NCBI RefSeq assembly: GCF_009905375.1
Contig: NC_133649.1
Coordinates: 228,236,999-228,300,998, forward strand
DNA length: 64,000 bases
Reading direction: 5' to 3'
Source of the DNA: Apium graveolens
Taxonomy: Eukaryota > Streptophyta > Magnoliopsida > Apiales > Apiaceae
The translations under genes and the position numbers were made by a program. The notes below the pieces were generated by a model that saw nothing but the letters and a program-made list of their open reading frames with translations, ran no database searches and was not told the DNA's origin. This document shows positions 48,941 to 59,985 of this stretch, piece after piece (positions within the stretch are counted from its first letter, which is position 1; the number at the start of each line of letters is the position of its first letter).

Positions 48941-49759
48941 ATCTTTCTAATTAATTTAATTAGAAATCAAGAAGTTATTTAGAATAAATTCACTTATTGA
49001 TTAATGCCAATATTCTTAGGACTCGTGAATTTATTTGCCAAAATTTAATTCTCGTATCTTTAATATTTGTGTGTTTGTATCTAATTAATAAATATTTAAG
49101 CACATGAATATTTTTAATTTATTTGAAAGTGATTTAATCTAAAATAATGATCCTTGGTTTAATTTTTGATAATTAAATTATGAGTACAATAAACGGAGCA
49201 TACTTTAAGTCTTAAAATTATGATATTATCAATCGAATGATAACTATTATAATCTATTTTGAGATCAAAATTGTGATTTACTTATATTAGTGAATATTAA
49301 AAGTCTTAATAATCAAAATAATTCACTAGAATTAATATAAAGTAGCATAAATCAGTATTAAAATTATTAACATATATCAATTATTGATAAATATGTTAAT
49401 AATTCAAGAAGATTTATTTATGAGATTTTAACACATATTTCTAAATTATTTTAATTTTTATCAAAATTTATTTTATTTAAAATTCTCAATGATTCGAATG
49501 GATGTTAAAATAGTGAAGAGAATAAAAAAATTCAAGTTCATTGGCAGATGTCGACATCATCCGGTGTTGACAACCGACCTAAAACTTAGATTTTTGTCTA
49601 AGTTAAAAGTCAGTGATCAACATTAGCTGAGAGCCCAAGTCTCTATCAAGTTATGGACTTGTCTCTTGTCGACGAGTGCTGAAGAGCCAGATTCGTGTCG
49701 ACGTCTTAGCCAAGACTCGTGTCGACGTATGGCTCGAGCGGTCCTTATCGACGTTTGAC
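48941..49759 (+). other. Tail of relic C, non-coding, with GTCGAC repeats
   Basis: AT-rich to about 49540, no gene seen. From 49540 to 49756 the base composition changes and TGTCGAC or ATCGAC motifs recur (near 49547, 49669, 49698, 49728 and 49748). These may be the remains of C's own 3' region or LTR; no LTR end could be fixed. Confidence 0.4.
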
Positions 49760-51638
49760 CACTATTAGAAAAAAAGACCTTAAACATCGGTTAAAAACCG
49801 ATGTCTATGTCAAAATGGATTGATGTCTTCGCGACAGATGTTAAAGGTAATTTTACATGGACATCGATTTTTACCCGATGTCTAAAGCAGTCACACAACG
49901 CTTTAGGAAGTTTTTCGATGTGAAAAATATAACAAACAAGCAATTAATAGACATCAACATCGATTTTGAACCAAAAAATATTGTCTATCTATGATATTGA
50001 CATCGGTACAAACCTAAGGCAATTTTGAAAGGTACATAAGACATCAGTTTTAATTTTTGGAAGCGTTGTGAAAGGTATTTCTAAAACATTTATTATATCA
50101 TTATTTACCAAATTCACATAAACCAAGCTATTGTGTCATTAATAAACAAATAATACCAAACCAAATATATTATCATTAATTACCAAATTTCATACAAACC
50201 AAAACAAATAATCCCAAAAAACTAAACTACCCAAAACATGTATTATATCTTTAATCACCGAATTCAATACAAATTAATAATATAAACTTAGGTACAATCT
50301 AAGTTGCTTAGTAACATTTTTATTACTAACGGTGGATACAACATTAATAGCGTGGACATTTTTAGCTGATGACTAAGAACACCTTCAGCAACTTAGTAAG
50401 CCAGCGACATAGAGTTCTGCCATTTGTCTTGTTCTGAGACTGGTAGATCATAAAGAATAATTCGAAAATAACTCATTCCTTAAGATATCATTGTGTAAGT
50501 GGATAAACTATTCACCTGCAAGGAAATGGAGAACAGAATTTCAAAAGTCCTAAATAAATATAATTATATAAACTTAGATAAAGTGCAAATAAAAAATTAC
50601 AACTTAAATGTTAGAGTTGTAGTATGAAAGATTTACCACTAACCATTATATATTGCTATTATGTCCGTCCATTTTTTAGCAATTTGAAACTGTTTGTTAA
50701 CATGAGAACTAACAAGGATAAAAGATTAAGGATAATTGAGAAACAGACAGGTGTTAGCATTCGTTACTATCCACATAAATCATAAATCCACATATTACCT
50801 AATAATCAAGCAAAGTCACCATATATGACTTGGACTATTTGACATAATACAACGCAACATAAGATACAAACCAATATCACAATATAAAGTCTCTAAAGAA
50901 TTTTACAATCAAAGATAAAATGATATTTTGATATATACATTTCATACAAACTAGAAATCATTGATGAGCTTTGTAAGAAGGACAATCAAAGCATATACAC
51001 GGACTTATTTTTCCTAAATTTCTGAATAACTATATGTAAAGGCATGTGTATTTTATCATCAATTCTTACTCATCTACTCTCATTGATTGGGATCCATGAA
51101 AACTGAACAATAATTAGTCGTGCAATTTTTTTAGTAAAAAAGAATTAGCCCTACAATTTTAACAAGTCAGGATTGAGATTTTTTTACTTGTTATCTTAAA
51201 TTAATACCCAAATCAAGTAAACATGAGTAATTATAGAGGCCATAAAAGGTAGAAAAAGCTCATTTGTTCAATATCATAAATTGTTTTTAATTTACCTAAG
51301 AAATAATTCCTTCAGCACAATGTCAACCATTTTCTGAATGTTATCAAACGTCCCAAATAACGAGTTGAAAATCTCACTATTAATTGATCCGACACACAAG
51401 ACAAGAATTATAATACTCACAATAGGAATTATAAATTGTAAATAAAAGACACCTCTAATTCTCTTTTTGTGGGTTCATGAATCCACAATCTTCCACTTCC
51501 ACCTGAATAAACAATACACCAAATCAGAGTGTTATATGAGCTTAGATTCTCATTTAAATTTAATACATATTTGTATATAATTAAATACATAGCTTAGGTG
51601 TCTAAAAACCGATACCTATTGACATAATTTTAGTAGTG
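49760..51638 (+). mobile_element. Non-autonomous CACTA transposon H
   Basis: Starts CACTATTAGAAAAAAAGACC and ends TTTTAGTAGTG, with 3-bp TSD GAC at 49757-49759 and 51639-51641. Subterminal hairpin-like motifs: ACATCGGTTAAAAACCGATG at 49784-49803 and AAAACCGATACC near the right end. It is 1.88 kb of AT-rich sequence without any open frame that resembles a transposase, so it would depend on a transposase from elsewhere. Confidence 0.85.
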
Positions 51639-51641
51639 GAC

Positions 51642-52148
51642 ATTGGACTTGAACAATGTTTTTCTGTCCCCTATTTATATATAAGCTGCATAGTTTATTT
51701 CTTTCTTTTTTAATCTACAATATATATAAATGCATACATACACACATATATATATGAATACACACAACCATTTGTCGAGTTTTGACATAAAATTTTATTT
51801 AATCACTATAGTAAGAAAACTCTGCCCAAATTTAAACTTGTTCATTGAATATTGTTACCTATTACATTACTTATCTTTTTCCATAAACACCAATTAATTT
51901 GATATTGTTTTTGACAGTATCAATTGGTAGATCTAGGAATTTGAACTCTGAGTTTTGATCGGGTATTTGACAGTGAAAATTTGATTAAAATAACAATTGT
52001 GTGTCAAATCCCTCTCGGAATAACATACTTTAATTTCATTATGATCCGAAAAATTTATTTTTTCATGTTTTGTTCTTCTTCTAATTTTGGGTATCCATTA
52101 AATAATTATTGTTTCTTTTATTAAAAAATTACCAATCATATTTTATAA
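51642..52148 (+). other. AT-rich spacer, no gene seen
   Basis: About 500 bases between the two CACTA elements. Contains ATATATAT runs near 51720-51760. No coding signature. Confidence 0.5.
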
Positions 52149-52203
52149 ATGTGTGATAATTTTAGAATGAGAACAACTAATTACTTGAGTGTTCGTAATA
52201 ATA
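52149..52203 (+). pseudogene. Left part of unrecognised open frame split by element G
   Basis: ATG at 52149 opens MCDNFRMRTTNYLSVRNN. If element G and one copy of its TSD are set aside, this frame continues without a shift into 59309 onward. A TAA stands directly before the ATG, so this is either a start, the edge of an exon, or a relic. Family not recognised. Confidence 0.45.
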
Positions 52204-52224
52204 CACTAGTACAGAAAAGACCTA

Positions 52225-52520
52225 AGGCGTCGGTCAAAAAAGGCCTAAGGCGTCGATTTTTTGGCGTAGTAAATGCAGGGGACGTTGTAGGTACATGCCT
52301 ACAGCGTCGGTTAAATGGTCAACGCAAAAAGCTGTTTAGCGTCGGTTAGATAACACACACAGAAGGCAAGAAAACCGATGCTATAGGTTTACAAACAGCT
52401 TCGGTCAATTAAACAGCCGACGCTATAGGTTTACAAACAGCGTCGGTCAATTAAACAACCGATGCTAAATCTTAGACATGTTGTGTCGGTCTTCTTAAAA
52501 TGCCGACGCCTTAGGTCTAT
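52225..52520 (+). repeat. Left subterminal repeats of element G
   Basis: At least seven GCGTCGGT or close variants, several paired with an inverted ACCGACGC or ACCGATGC 20-30 bases away. In CACTA transposons such arrays bind the transposase. The same array lies at the other end (58980-59280). Confidence 0.85.
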
Positions 52521-53249
52521 AATTGTATTTTTTTTCCTGATCAATTTTTTTTTCCTGATCATTTTTAACCTGTTTACTACACATATTAAAAACAGAGGTA
52601 CACCCAAAAATTAAAAAAGGTTCACAAATTATATTAAAATAAATTTGGAATTGTTCATAATTTTAGTTTACAACCCAATAATTATAAAAATTCATCCAAA
52701 ACTAATGTTTTCATGACAAATCTCTCACATTAACTCGATTCTTGATGATATCTAGACTCCTTTTATTTGTTCTGCACTCTCTTCTTGTATCTCCAAGTAC
52801 CATGCCCTCAAAAAGAAGTTTATATTAGTATATAAAATCATATATGATGTAGAAGTACAAATTCAACATAAACAAAAACCCATCCTTACACCTTGAAAAA
52901 CTACTCCTATATTTGTAGGAGAACATCCATTTCTTTATTGGTTAATGCAGTGGGTTCAAAAGTTTGGCCTACAACATCTGTAGGAAAATACTTATCAATG
53001 AACCTTGCAAAAAGTCTAAGATCAACCGAGTAAAAGTTTGTCTACAAAATGATTAACCAAATACTACAAACTATGTTCTCAATAGGCACGTTTACTTACA
53101 TTTTAACATCCACAACTAGATGCAAAACGGACAAAAATATCAGTGCTAGAAGGAGTTCAGGAGAGCACCTACACTACCATGACAAAAATTGCTTTCCATC
53201 TGTAAGCTACTGTATACATAATCCCCTTTCACGAAGGTGAAAGCAAGAC
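52521..53249 (+). other. Element G interior, no gene seen
   Basis: AT-rich, with short open frames only. A TTTTTTTTTCCTGATCA-like duplication lies near 52528-52562. Confidence 0.4.
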
Positions 53250-54060
53250 GACTCATCTGTGAAGCACGGGTGCGAGTGCGGGTGCGGGGGTGCGCGGTGC
53301 GGGGATACAGGAATTCGGCAAATTTCAAAAAATGGGGATACGGGTGCGGGGGATACGACAAATATTAAAATATTTTAAATATATATTATATATATATAAC
53401 AATTAGTTAGAAAATGTAAATAAAACACATCAAATATTTAAAAATTAGAAGTTGCAAAATATTAATAACACTGTCAATTCAAGGCTTCAAGCATTTTATT
53501 CCGACAAACATATATATATAACAATATTTAACAAACAAAATCACAAAAATAAACATTAAACAATAAAACTAAAAATGGACAGTGACTGTGAGTGTGAGAC
53601 TTGTACCTACTAGCCCACAAAATAAAAACCCAGCCCAATTAACATATACACACGTTACACATAGAGAGAAGACACACCGTCGACATCGACGTCGACCGGA
53701 TTAGCAGAGAAGAAAAGGCTGGAAAGGGCAGAGAAGAAAGGGAAGACGGGAACGAACAGAGAAAAAGAAGAGAAGACCCGTTACAAGAAGAGAAGAAGTT
53801 GGCCGGAGAACGTCGGTGCCGGAGAACGACAAGAAGAGGAGCAGTGTTCGTCGCCTCCCTTTCCAACTAGTTGATGTGAAATTACAAATGCTACCCCTCC
53901 CGCACTCCCCTCCCGCACCCCCCGTATCGAGTCTTTGCAATTCTCCGACACGCCACATGGCGCACCGGGTACGCACCCCGGCGCACCGTGGCGCACCCCC
54001 GCACGCGTCGCGTACCGCCTACGCGATTCTTCACCTTACCCGAGTATCCCTGCTTTCCAG
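53250..54060. repeat. Island bounded by GC-rich inverted sequences, possible nested transposon
   Basis: Left edge near 53262 reads GTGAAGCACGGGTGCG and contains GTGCGGGGGTGCGC. The right edge, read on the other strand from about 54035, begins GTGAAGAATCGCG and contains GTGCGGGGGTGCGC too. Between them is an AT-rich part and a purine-rich part (53700-53780). The paired ends suggest a small non-autonomous DNA transposon, perhaps hAT-like, nested in G. I could not find its target duplication. Confidence 0.4.
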
Positions 54061-55823
54061 CGACTCATTAAGATTAGTAAAAGTGGATCAAACTGCATCA
54101 TATAAATCACGAAGTCGTGTAGTGATGATGTAGACAATACTTTACAACTTTATAAAATGAAATTACAATTCCAACAGATGGACCAGCCCGACCAACACGA
54201 GGACCAACACCGGTGAAAAGCCCCCTCATTCCTCCATCCCTAATTCAATGACCGCATAATTTAGAAAAAGAGGAACATAGTATGCGATATAACGAGTTCG
54301 TTAATATAAAAACTGACAACATAAATAAACATACTGCCACTGGCCCAACTTATAAAACAAAACAAAATTATGGGCTGAAAGAAGGGATTGCCTTGTGTAC
54401 CATTGTGTCATTTAAGCTTCTAAATCATAATTAAGATATACACATAGTTAAATACTTATATTACCACAGTACGATAGTTTCAGGGTCAAAACACAAACCT
54501 AAATGAGTTCGCGGAAAGAACTGAGGTAATAGATGGGGGAACAGAGGAACAGATGATTAAATTCTACTTTTTGCTTCTCTAACAGAAGTTAGAAGGCTTA
54601 ACTTAAATGAGCTAATAGTGCCTTTAGTGAGGTAGTATTGCAGTATGCCGCAACCTGAGAAACGACCATACAGTTTTCCCTATAAACTACCTTCATAGCA
54701 GATTAATTTGCTTTATACAACTGTTGACTTTGATTATTATGACTAATTGACTATATATACGTACCTCCAAATCTCCACAAGAGTTTGCCTTGTCGTCATT
54801 CTCAATGCTCTGGTAGGGTCCTTCTGTAACAATACATATTTCTAAAGTTAAACTTGCAGGTAGCATAACAATGACACAGATAGAAAGTGCAAATTAATAT
54901 ATCTTTTATTGGCTTACTAAGACCTTATTTAAATAATGTATTTTATTACTATTTTCATTTATATAATGAAGGTAAATAAGAAATATTTTGGTTATTCCAG
55001 TACCATCACTAACAATGAGTGAACCTAATATGTCATGCATACATGCTTCCATCTTCCTCGTTAATAAATACAAGAATCACATTGTTAGCCGAGACAAGTA
55101 CCTATATTTATATATAAAGGGCAGGGGAGGTCTCAATAGTCATAGAGCTCATTTAATTATTTTTTGATACATTTATTGGGTGTTCCAGGCTTAGTCCATT
55201 AGACTTTTAAGGTTAATCCCTATAGGTGTCATAACTGCCATGTACTGAAACTATACTTGATTATAGTTCACTGGAACTTCACTTGTTACATAGACAGCGA
55301 AAAGAATATTAGATACTTTGTCTTGTATGTTTATAAACTGGAGGTGGGGGGTTTCTGCGGTTACAGAAGTTCACTTTAGTGGTATCTTTCAATGCTTCTG
55401 TTAATTTGTATATAATAATAGTTAAGTGTAGATCTTTCCATGGATCAGATTAACATCTAGTAGTCTTGCCTGTTGCAGAGAAAGGAGTAACTCTACGCAA
55501 TATGCCTAACCATAGTCGTGTTCATACTTCACATACTTGGGTAAAATAGTAATGGTTAGTTTGTTGAACACTGTAGGTGTGAGCAGATTGTTACTTTTAC
55601 AAGTTTAATATATTAGATAGAAATATAGCATTATATACAATAATACACCTTAAGTATATGCTAGGGTTTTATATATAAATTACTTCTCGACGATTAACCG
55701 GACCATGTTCGACTGTGACATACCATCGTAACAACAACGATGAATAGACATTACATGCATATTAACTGTAGTACGATCTATAAGCTACTTATCCAAACTT
55801 AAAGTCATATATGGATGATAAAC
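54061..55823 (+). other. Element G interior, no gene seen
   Basis: Non-coding in all frames as far as I can see. It lies downstream of the carrier gene fragment and should have held its last exons, which are not found. Confidence 0.4.
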
Positions 55824-57260
55824 CTCTATTTGTCTTCTCATTTTTGCGACATCAAGTGGGCAGGTAGCAGCTGCAGCAAGACTTCCTGCAACAAACCCGG
55901 CAGAGAAGTTTGCTCCAAGGATACCGATTGCACTGGAATCCTCTCCAACCAAGCTTAAGAGTCTCCTTCTGGTCTGCACAGTTTTTTTTAGATAACTACG
56001 TTGAAACAAATTTATTATATGCACAATTTCTTTAATAGAAATGTTAAAAAGCACTTACTGGTTCTAGGGTACCCCAGCAAATGGCAGAGAAAGGTACGTC
56101 ACGAGCAAGTTGAGCCCCAAGACCTGTCCAGAGTGCACAATAGTTCTGCACTGCTTAAAAGAAAATAGACCAGTCTTTACAAGCAATAACATAAAAATTG
56201 CACAAATCAAATTTTAACAAAACATGCAAGAAAAACGATATTTAATCAACTATCTGACTGACAAAGATGGAATTGAAACATCAAAATTATCTTGGGCAGT
56301 ATTTCAATATAGAAATATAACAGTCAAACATCATATAGATAATTCTTACAGCTTTGAAATGTACCTGCATTCGAGTTTTAGCAAGTTCAATAGGATAGCA
56401 ACTTATGCATGCTAATGAGCGAGCCAATGAACCGGCCAATAGAGGAGTATACGGTGTCATTATTGGAGCATTTTTTGCTGTAAATTCTTCTAAGTAGTTA
56501 CGGAAAATGTCATAGCAAGGCAGGTAGATTCCAACCTGCATCAAATTCAATTAAAATCACAGATGGTGAGCAAGTGAAAGATCGAAAACCAATGATAAGA
56601 AAACAATGACCTAGACAATAACTTACTGTAGGTACAGCTAATGCTAGACCTGCATTTGTTCCTCTCCATAGTCTTAAAATTCCTTCCTGCAAAATACACT
56701 CGGTTAGATAAAATTTAAAAGATAAAACAGTGAGATACAAGCATTCATGTGAGAATACTATTGAACATAACCAAAAATACCCCAAGGATTATCATTTTGC
56801 ATCAAGTTCCAAATGACATAACAAAATAAACCATCAAAGATGAGAAATATCAAATAAACTGGATAGAAGAAAAGTTTTAAATAACAAATTGAAAACATTA
56901 GAAAATAAAGCATAGAACGCCAAAGCAAATTAACTTATAACAGTATGTAACCAGAAAGTACTGTCTAACATAAATTACCTTGGCCAAGTCAAGCGGGTTA
57001 ACAATAATCGCAGAAAGAAAAGCAGCTCCGGCAGCAGAAAAAGCTCTCTCAGTCAACCCTAAATTCCCACCATAACTGCTTTTATCATTAACAACCTTAT
57101 TCTGAGGCACACAAACTTCTTCACTTCCCTGTGTGCCCAACACCGAACCCGATATAAGTGAAACACAACTTCCATCAAATTTAACTCCTGAAGATTTATT
57201 CGACTCGGACTCAATACATAAATTTTGCAACCCCTTTGATTCCACTTCTTCTTTTACCAT
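55824..57260 (-). pseudogene. MTM1: Captured MTM1-like mitochondrial carrier gene fragment
   Basis: Five exon-like blocks on the minus strand with GT...AG borders: 57260-56979, 56686-56627, 56535-56365, 56145-56059 and 55973-55824. Each is a multiple of three and in phase 0, giving 250 open codons. They include the three carrier signatures Px(D/E)xx(K/R): NPLDLAK, CYPIELAKTRMQ and CPLDVAKMRRQ, plus RLWRGTNAGLALAVPT and ALWTGLGAQLARDVPFSAIC. These resemble plant MTM1-type inner-membrane carriers linked to manganese and SOD2. Compared with the family, the exon after NPLDLAK (TRLQ...), a central matrix-loop exon and the last exons are missing, so no complete carrier is possible. Retained introns show capture from genomic DNA, not from mRNA. 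The MTM1 assignment is by recall of the family. Confidence 0.82.
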
Positions 57261-58433
57261 TCTCTTTATAATAATATGGAATAAATTATTCGACAAAACA
57301 TGAATTAATGGCAATATTTATTGCGAACATGAATTAATTTAGCTTGCAATTGTATTTTGTTTTACTTTTAAATTAATTTACTAGATACTACACAATTATA
57401 AATCATATACTTATAAAATTTGAGCACACGAATATTTCCAGGTATCAACAACGACCACTGACACAAGCTGCGTAACAGTTGAATCATACGAATTATACTA
57501 TTATACTTTCAAAATAACCTTTCAAAATTCCTGTACCAAGTCTCGCTAAAGGGTCCAAAGAGAAACAACACAAAATTCCCGTGAGTAAGAAAAATCCTTT
57601 CAAAAGAGTTGAAAGAAGAAAATCCCAGCCAAAACCACAGAGTAAAAGAGACAAGAGAAAGGGGAAGATTCAAAATACCAAACGTTAATGGTTAACATAT
57701 CTTTTATGCCTGTAAGTATTATACTATTTCTGAAATCCCCTGGCAGTAGCTTTCCTGTAAACAAACGTATAACATTATAATTTAATTGCTTCAACTTGAT
57801 AATTTAAATTATGAGTCCTCTTTATTCTAATATCAGCTCCTATAATGTCTTCACTGCTATCTTCTGAAGGTAGTTTGTTTGACCTATATTTCTATTCTGA
57901 GAGTCGATTTTATTTTTAATATTTTCCACACCCACCAGGTTACGTACCAAACTGGATATATAGAACGAACAGTTTTGGAAACTGTAGTTTGAAAATTTTT
58001 AGAAGCTGCAAGAACGAATAATTTCTAGAAACTTACAAAAAACGCGTCCTCCTAATTTCTATCTTCACAAACTTCTGTCAGAGTGTACTCAGGGAGGTTT
58101 AAGACGACAATATTAGAACACAGAGCATTGTGATTATGCATAAATTGCATATGCGTAAATTGCATATTCTACTAATTCAAATACAAGTGCATAATTAATT
58201 GGCTTTATGGCTAGTACTCAGAATGCACCACAATTCAGACAAACTAATATAACAGCAACTCTGATGCTGAACAACAGCACAGACCGGCAATTGAGACTGG
58301 AAAGAATCAATGAATTATAATTTGAAAGTCATTTTAATTAACTTGTCTAACAGCAACTCTGATGCTAATTAACTCTAAAGAGATTCAACTACTTCTAAAG
58401 CAAGGGCTAATAATCCACTAGATGGCATTGTGG
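57261..58433 (+). other. Element G interior upstream of carrier fragment
   Basis: About 1.2 kb, could include captured promoter of the carrier gene. No coding region is seen. Confidence 0.35.
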
Positions 58434-58551
58434 GAAAAAAAGGAAGAAGTCTCAAACCTCAATTAGAAACAGATAACAGATAACAATAACCCAATCATAA
58501 CAGCACATAACCCCAATTAGAAGGAAAAAAAAGGAAGAAGTCTCAAACCTC
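58434..58551 (+). repeat. Direct duplication in element G
   Basis: AAAAGGAAGAAGTCTCAAAC occurs at about 58437 and again at about 58528, around 91 bases apart, with flanking CCTCA and AATTAGAA words shared. Confidence 0.65.
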
Positions 58552-58564
58552 ACAATAACCCAAT

Positions 58565-58654
58565 CGATTCCCCTCTTTGAAGCAGCACCCTCTTCGATTC
58601 CCCTCTTTGAAAAAGCACCCTTTTCGATTCCCCTCTTTGAAGCAACACCCTCTT
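58565..58654 (+). repeat. 30-bp tandem repeat, three copies
   Basis: Unit starts CGATTCCCCTCTTTGAAGCA; copies at 58565, 58595 and 58625 differ at a few bases. Weaker copies (CGATTGCCCTTTCTCAGAGC and CGATGGCCCTCTTTCTCAAA) follow to about 58770. One frame would encode a ten-residue repeat (SIPLFEAAPS), but no long ORF supports it. Confidence 0.8.
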
Positions 58655-58979
58655 CGATTGTTTAAGCAGCAGCAGCCAAAACCCCACAATCGAATAAACC
58701 CAATCGATTGCCCTTTCTCAGAGCCAACAATCGAACCCTAGAAATCGATGGCCCTCTTTCTCAAAGCCATCGCAGAGTCACAATAGATTCACGCAATAGA
58801 TTCAATTCACGCAGTAGAGCCAGTAGAGATGAAATCGCAAATTGCAGTTGAGATTGAAATTGCAGTTGTAATGAGAGCGTAATTGAGTAGAATAGTAGCA
58901 GAGACGAGTGAAATGAAAATTTTAGTCACCCGCGTATGTGTGTTAACCCCCGTATGTTCTTTTTTTAAATATCTCTTCT

Positions 58980-59285
58980 TACGTCGGTTAAAAAGAAAAC
59001 CGATACTGTATATTATCTTAATAGCGTCGGCTAAAAAAAACCGACACAATAGCAACACCAACAGCGTCGGTCGTTTGACCAACCGACACAGAAGACCAAA
59101 CTAGCGACGACATTCAACTTGACCGACGCGATGCTATTCTAACTCTACAGCGTCGGTTAATTGAAACGACCGACGCCTTTAGTTTTGAAAATTAGAAAAA
59201 TGCGTCGGTTCTCTATTTAACCGATGCATTAGGCAGTAAAGAGTGTCGGTTCTCTGTTTAACCAACACTATAGGTACGACTCCTA
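58980..59285 (+). repeat. Right subterminal repeats of element G
   Basis: Six or more GTCGGTT/GTCGGTC motifs, most paired with AACCGAC or AACCGATG in inverted order. They mirror the left-end array. Confidence 0.85.
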
Positions 59286-59305
59286 AAGTATCTTCTGTAC
59301 TAATG

Positions 59306-59985
59306 ATAACCCAGAGAAAACGGGTCAATTTTGTAAATGGATTCGTTTTTTTAATGAAGACTCTAATGTTCGTTTTGCTCTGACTTCTAATATGAGATTG
59401 AACAGAGATATGTTTGACTATGTTCACAGAAACTCTACAATGTCAAATATAGGAGAGCATACGGGATTTCAGTTTCTAATAGAGGATAAAATGATCAGTA
59501 TATTTGAAAATGATCTGAATGAATTTCTGCAATTTTCGAGAGAGGACTTTATCGAACAACCAGATACTCAAGACTTACTCCAATTCTTTGGAAGTATCCA
59601 TGCAACTCCTGTCAGTGACGAAATCCCAAGGAACTTCTTTAAACTTGAGTTAGGAAACTTGAGTTAGGAAACACTTTCATGAAGTAAAGAAATACTTGAG
59701 TTATATAAAATCTAACAGTTTCTGAGAATATTGTTATTGTTTCGGGATGTTAGACAACATATCTCTCAAACACTTCCGTCATCTGTAAAGCATTATATAT
59801 CACTTGGCGACCGTTGTCTGATACCAACATCATACGGCACCTCAATATACAATGGAAAAAATAGGTATCAGATCGATAACGGTAAAAAACAATTGTGTCA
59901 AAGCTGTTTTCTTGTAGTGTATGTTTTATATCTCTATACATCACCTAACCGAATCCTATACATATGGCTGAATCTGTATTTGTAA
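59306..59985 (+). pseudogene. Right part of unrecognised open frame split by element G
   Basis: From 59309 the frame reads NPEKTGQFCKWIRFFNED and on past MRLNRDMFDYVHRNSTM and DLLQFFGSIHATPVSDEI to a stop at 59665-59667. The same frame becomes open again at 59731-59985 (VRQHISQTLPSSVKHYISLG). It joins in phase to 52149-52203. Amino-acid composition looks protein-like. I do not recognise the family; it may be a decayed gene or a domain of another transposon. A 14-base duplication (GAGTTAGGAAACTT) sits at 59647-59670. Confidence 0.5.

Larger units (their letters stand above)
52204..59305 (+). mobile_element. CACTA transposon G carrying a captured gene fragment
   Basis: Left end CACTAGTACAGAAAAGACC; right end, read inward on the other strand, CATTAGTACAGAAGATAC. 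The 3-bp TSD is ATA (52201-52203 and 59306-59308). Both ends have dense subterminal GCGTCGGT repeats, a CACTA hallmark. At 7.1 kb it has no recognisable transposase. Inside lie a mitochondrial carrier gene fragment (55824-57260, minus), a GC-rich island, and a 30-bp tandem repeat. It therefore resembles a Pack-CACTA element. Confidence 0.88.

Noticed and set aside
55824..57260. Functional MTM1 gene
   Set aside because: Two internal exons and the C-terminal exons are absent, and the whole piece lies between matched CACTA ends.
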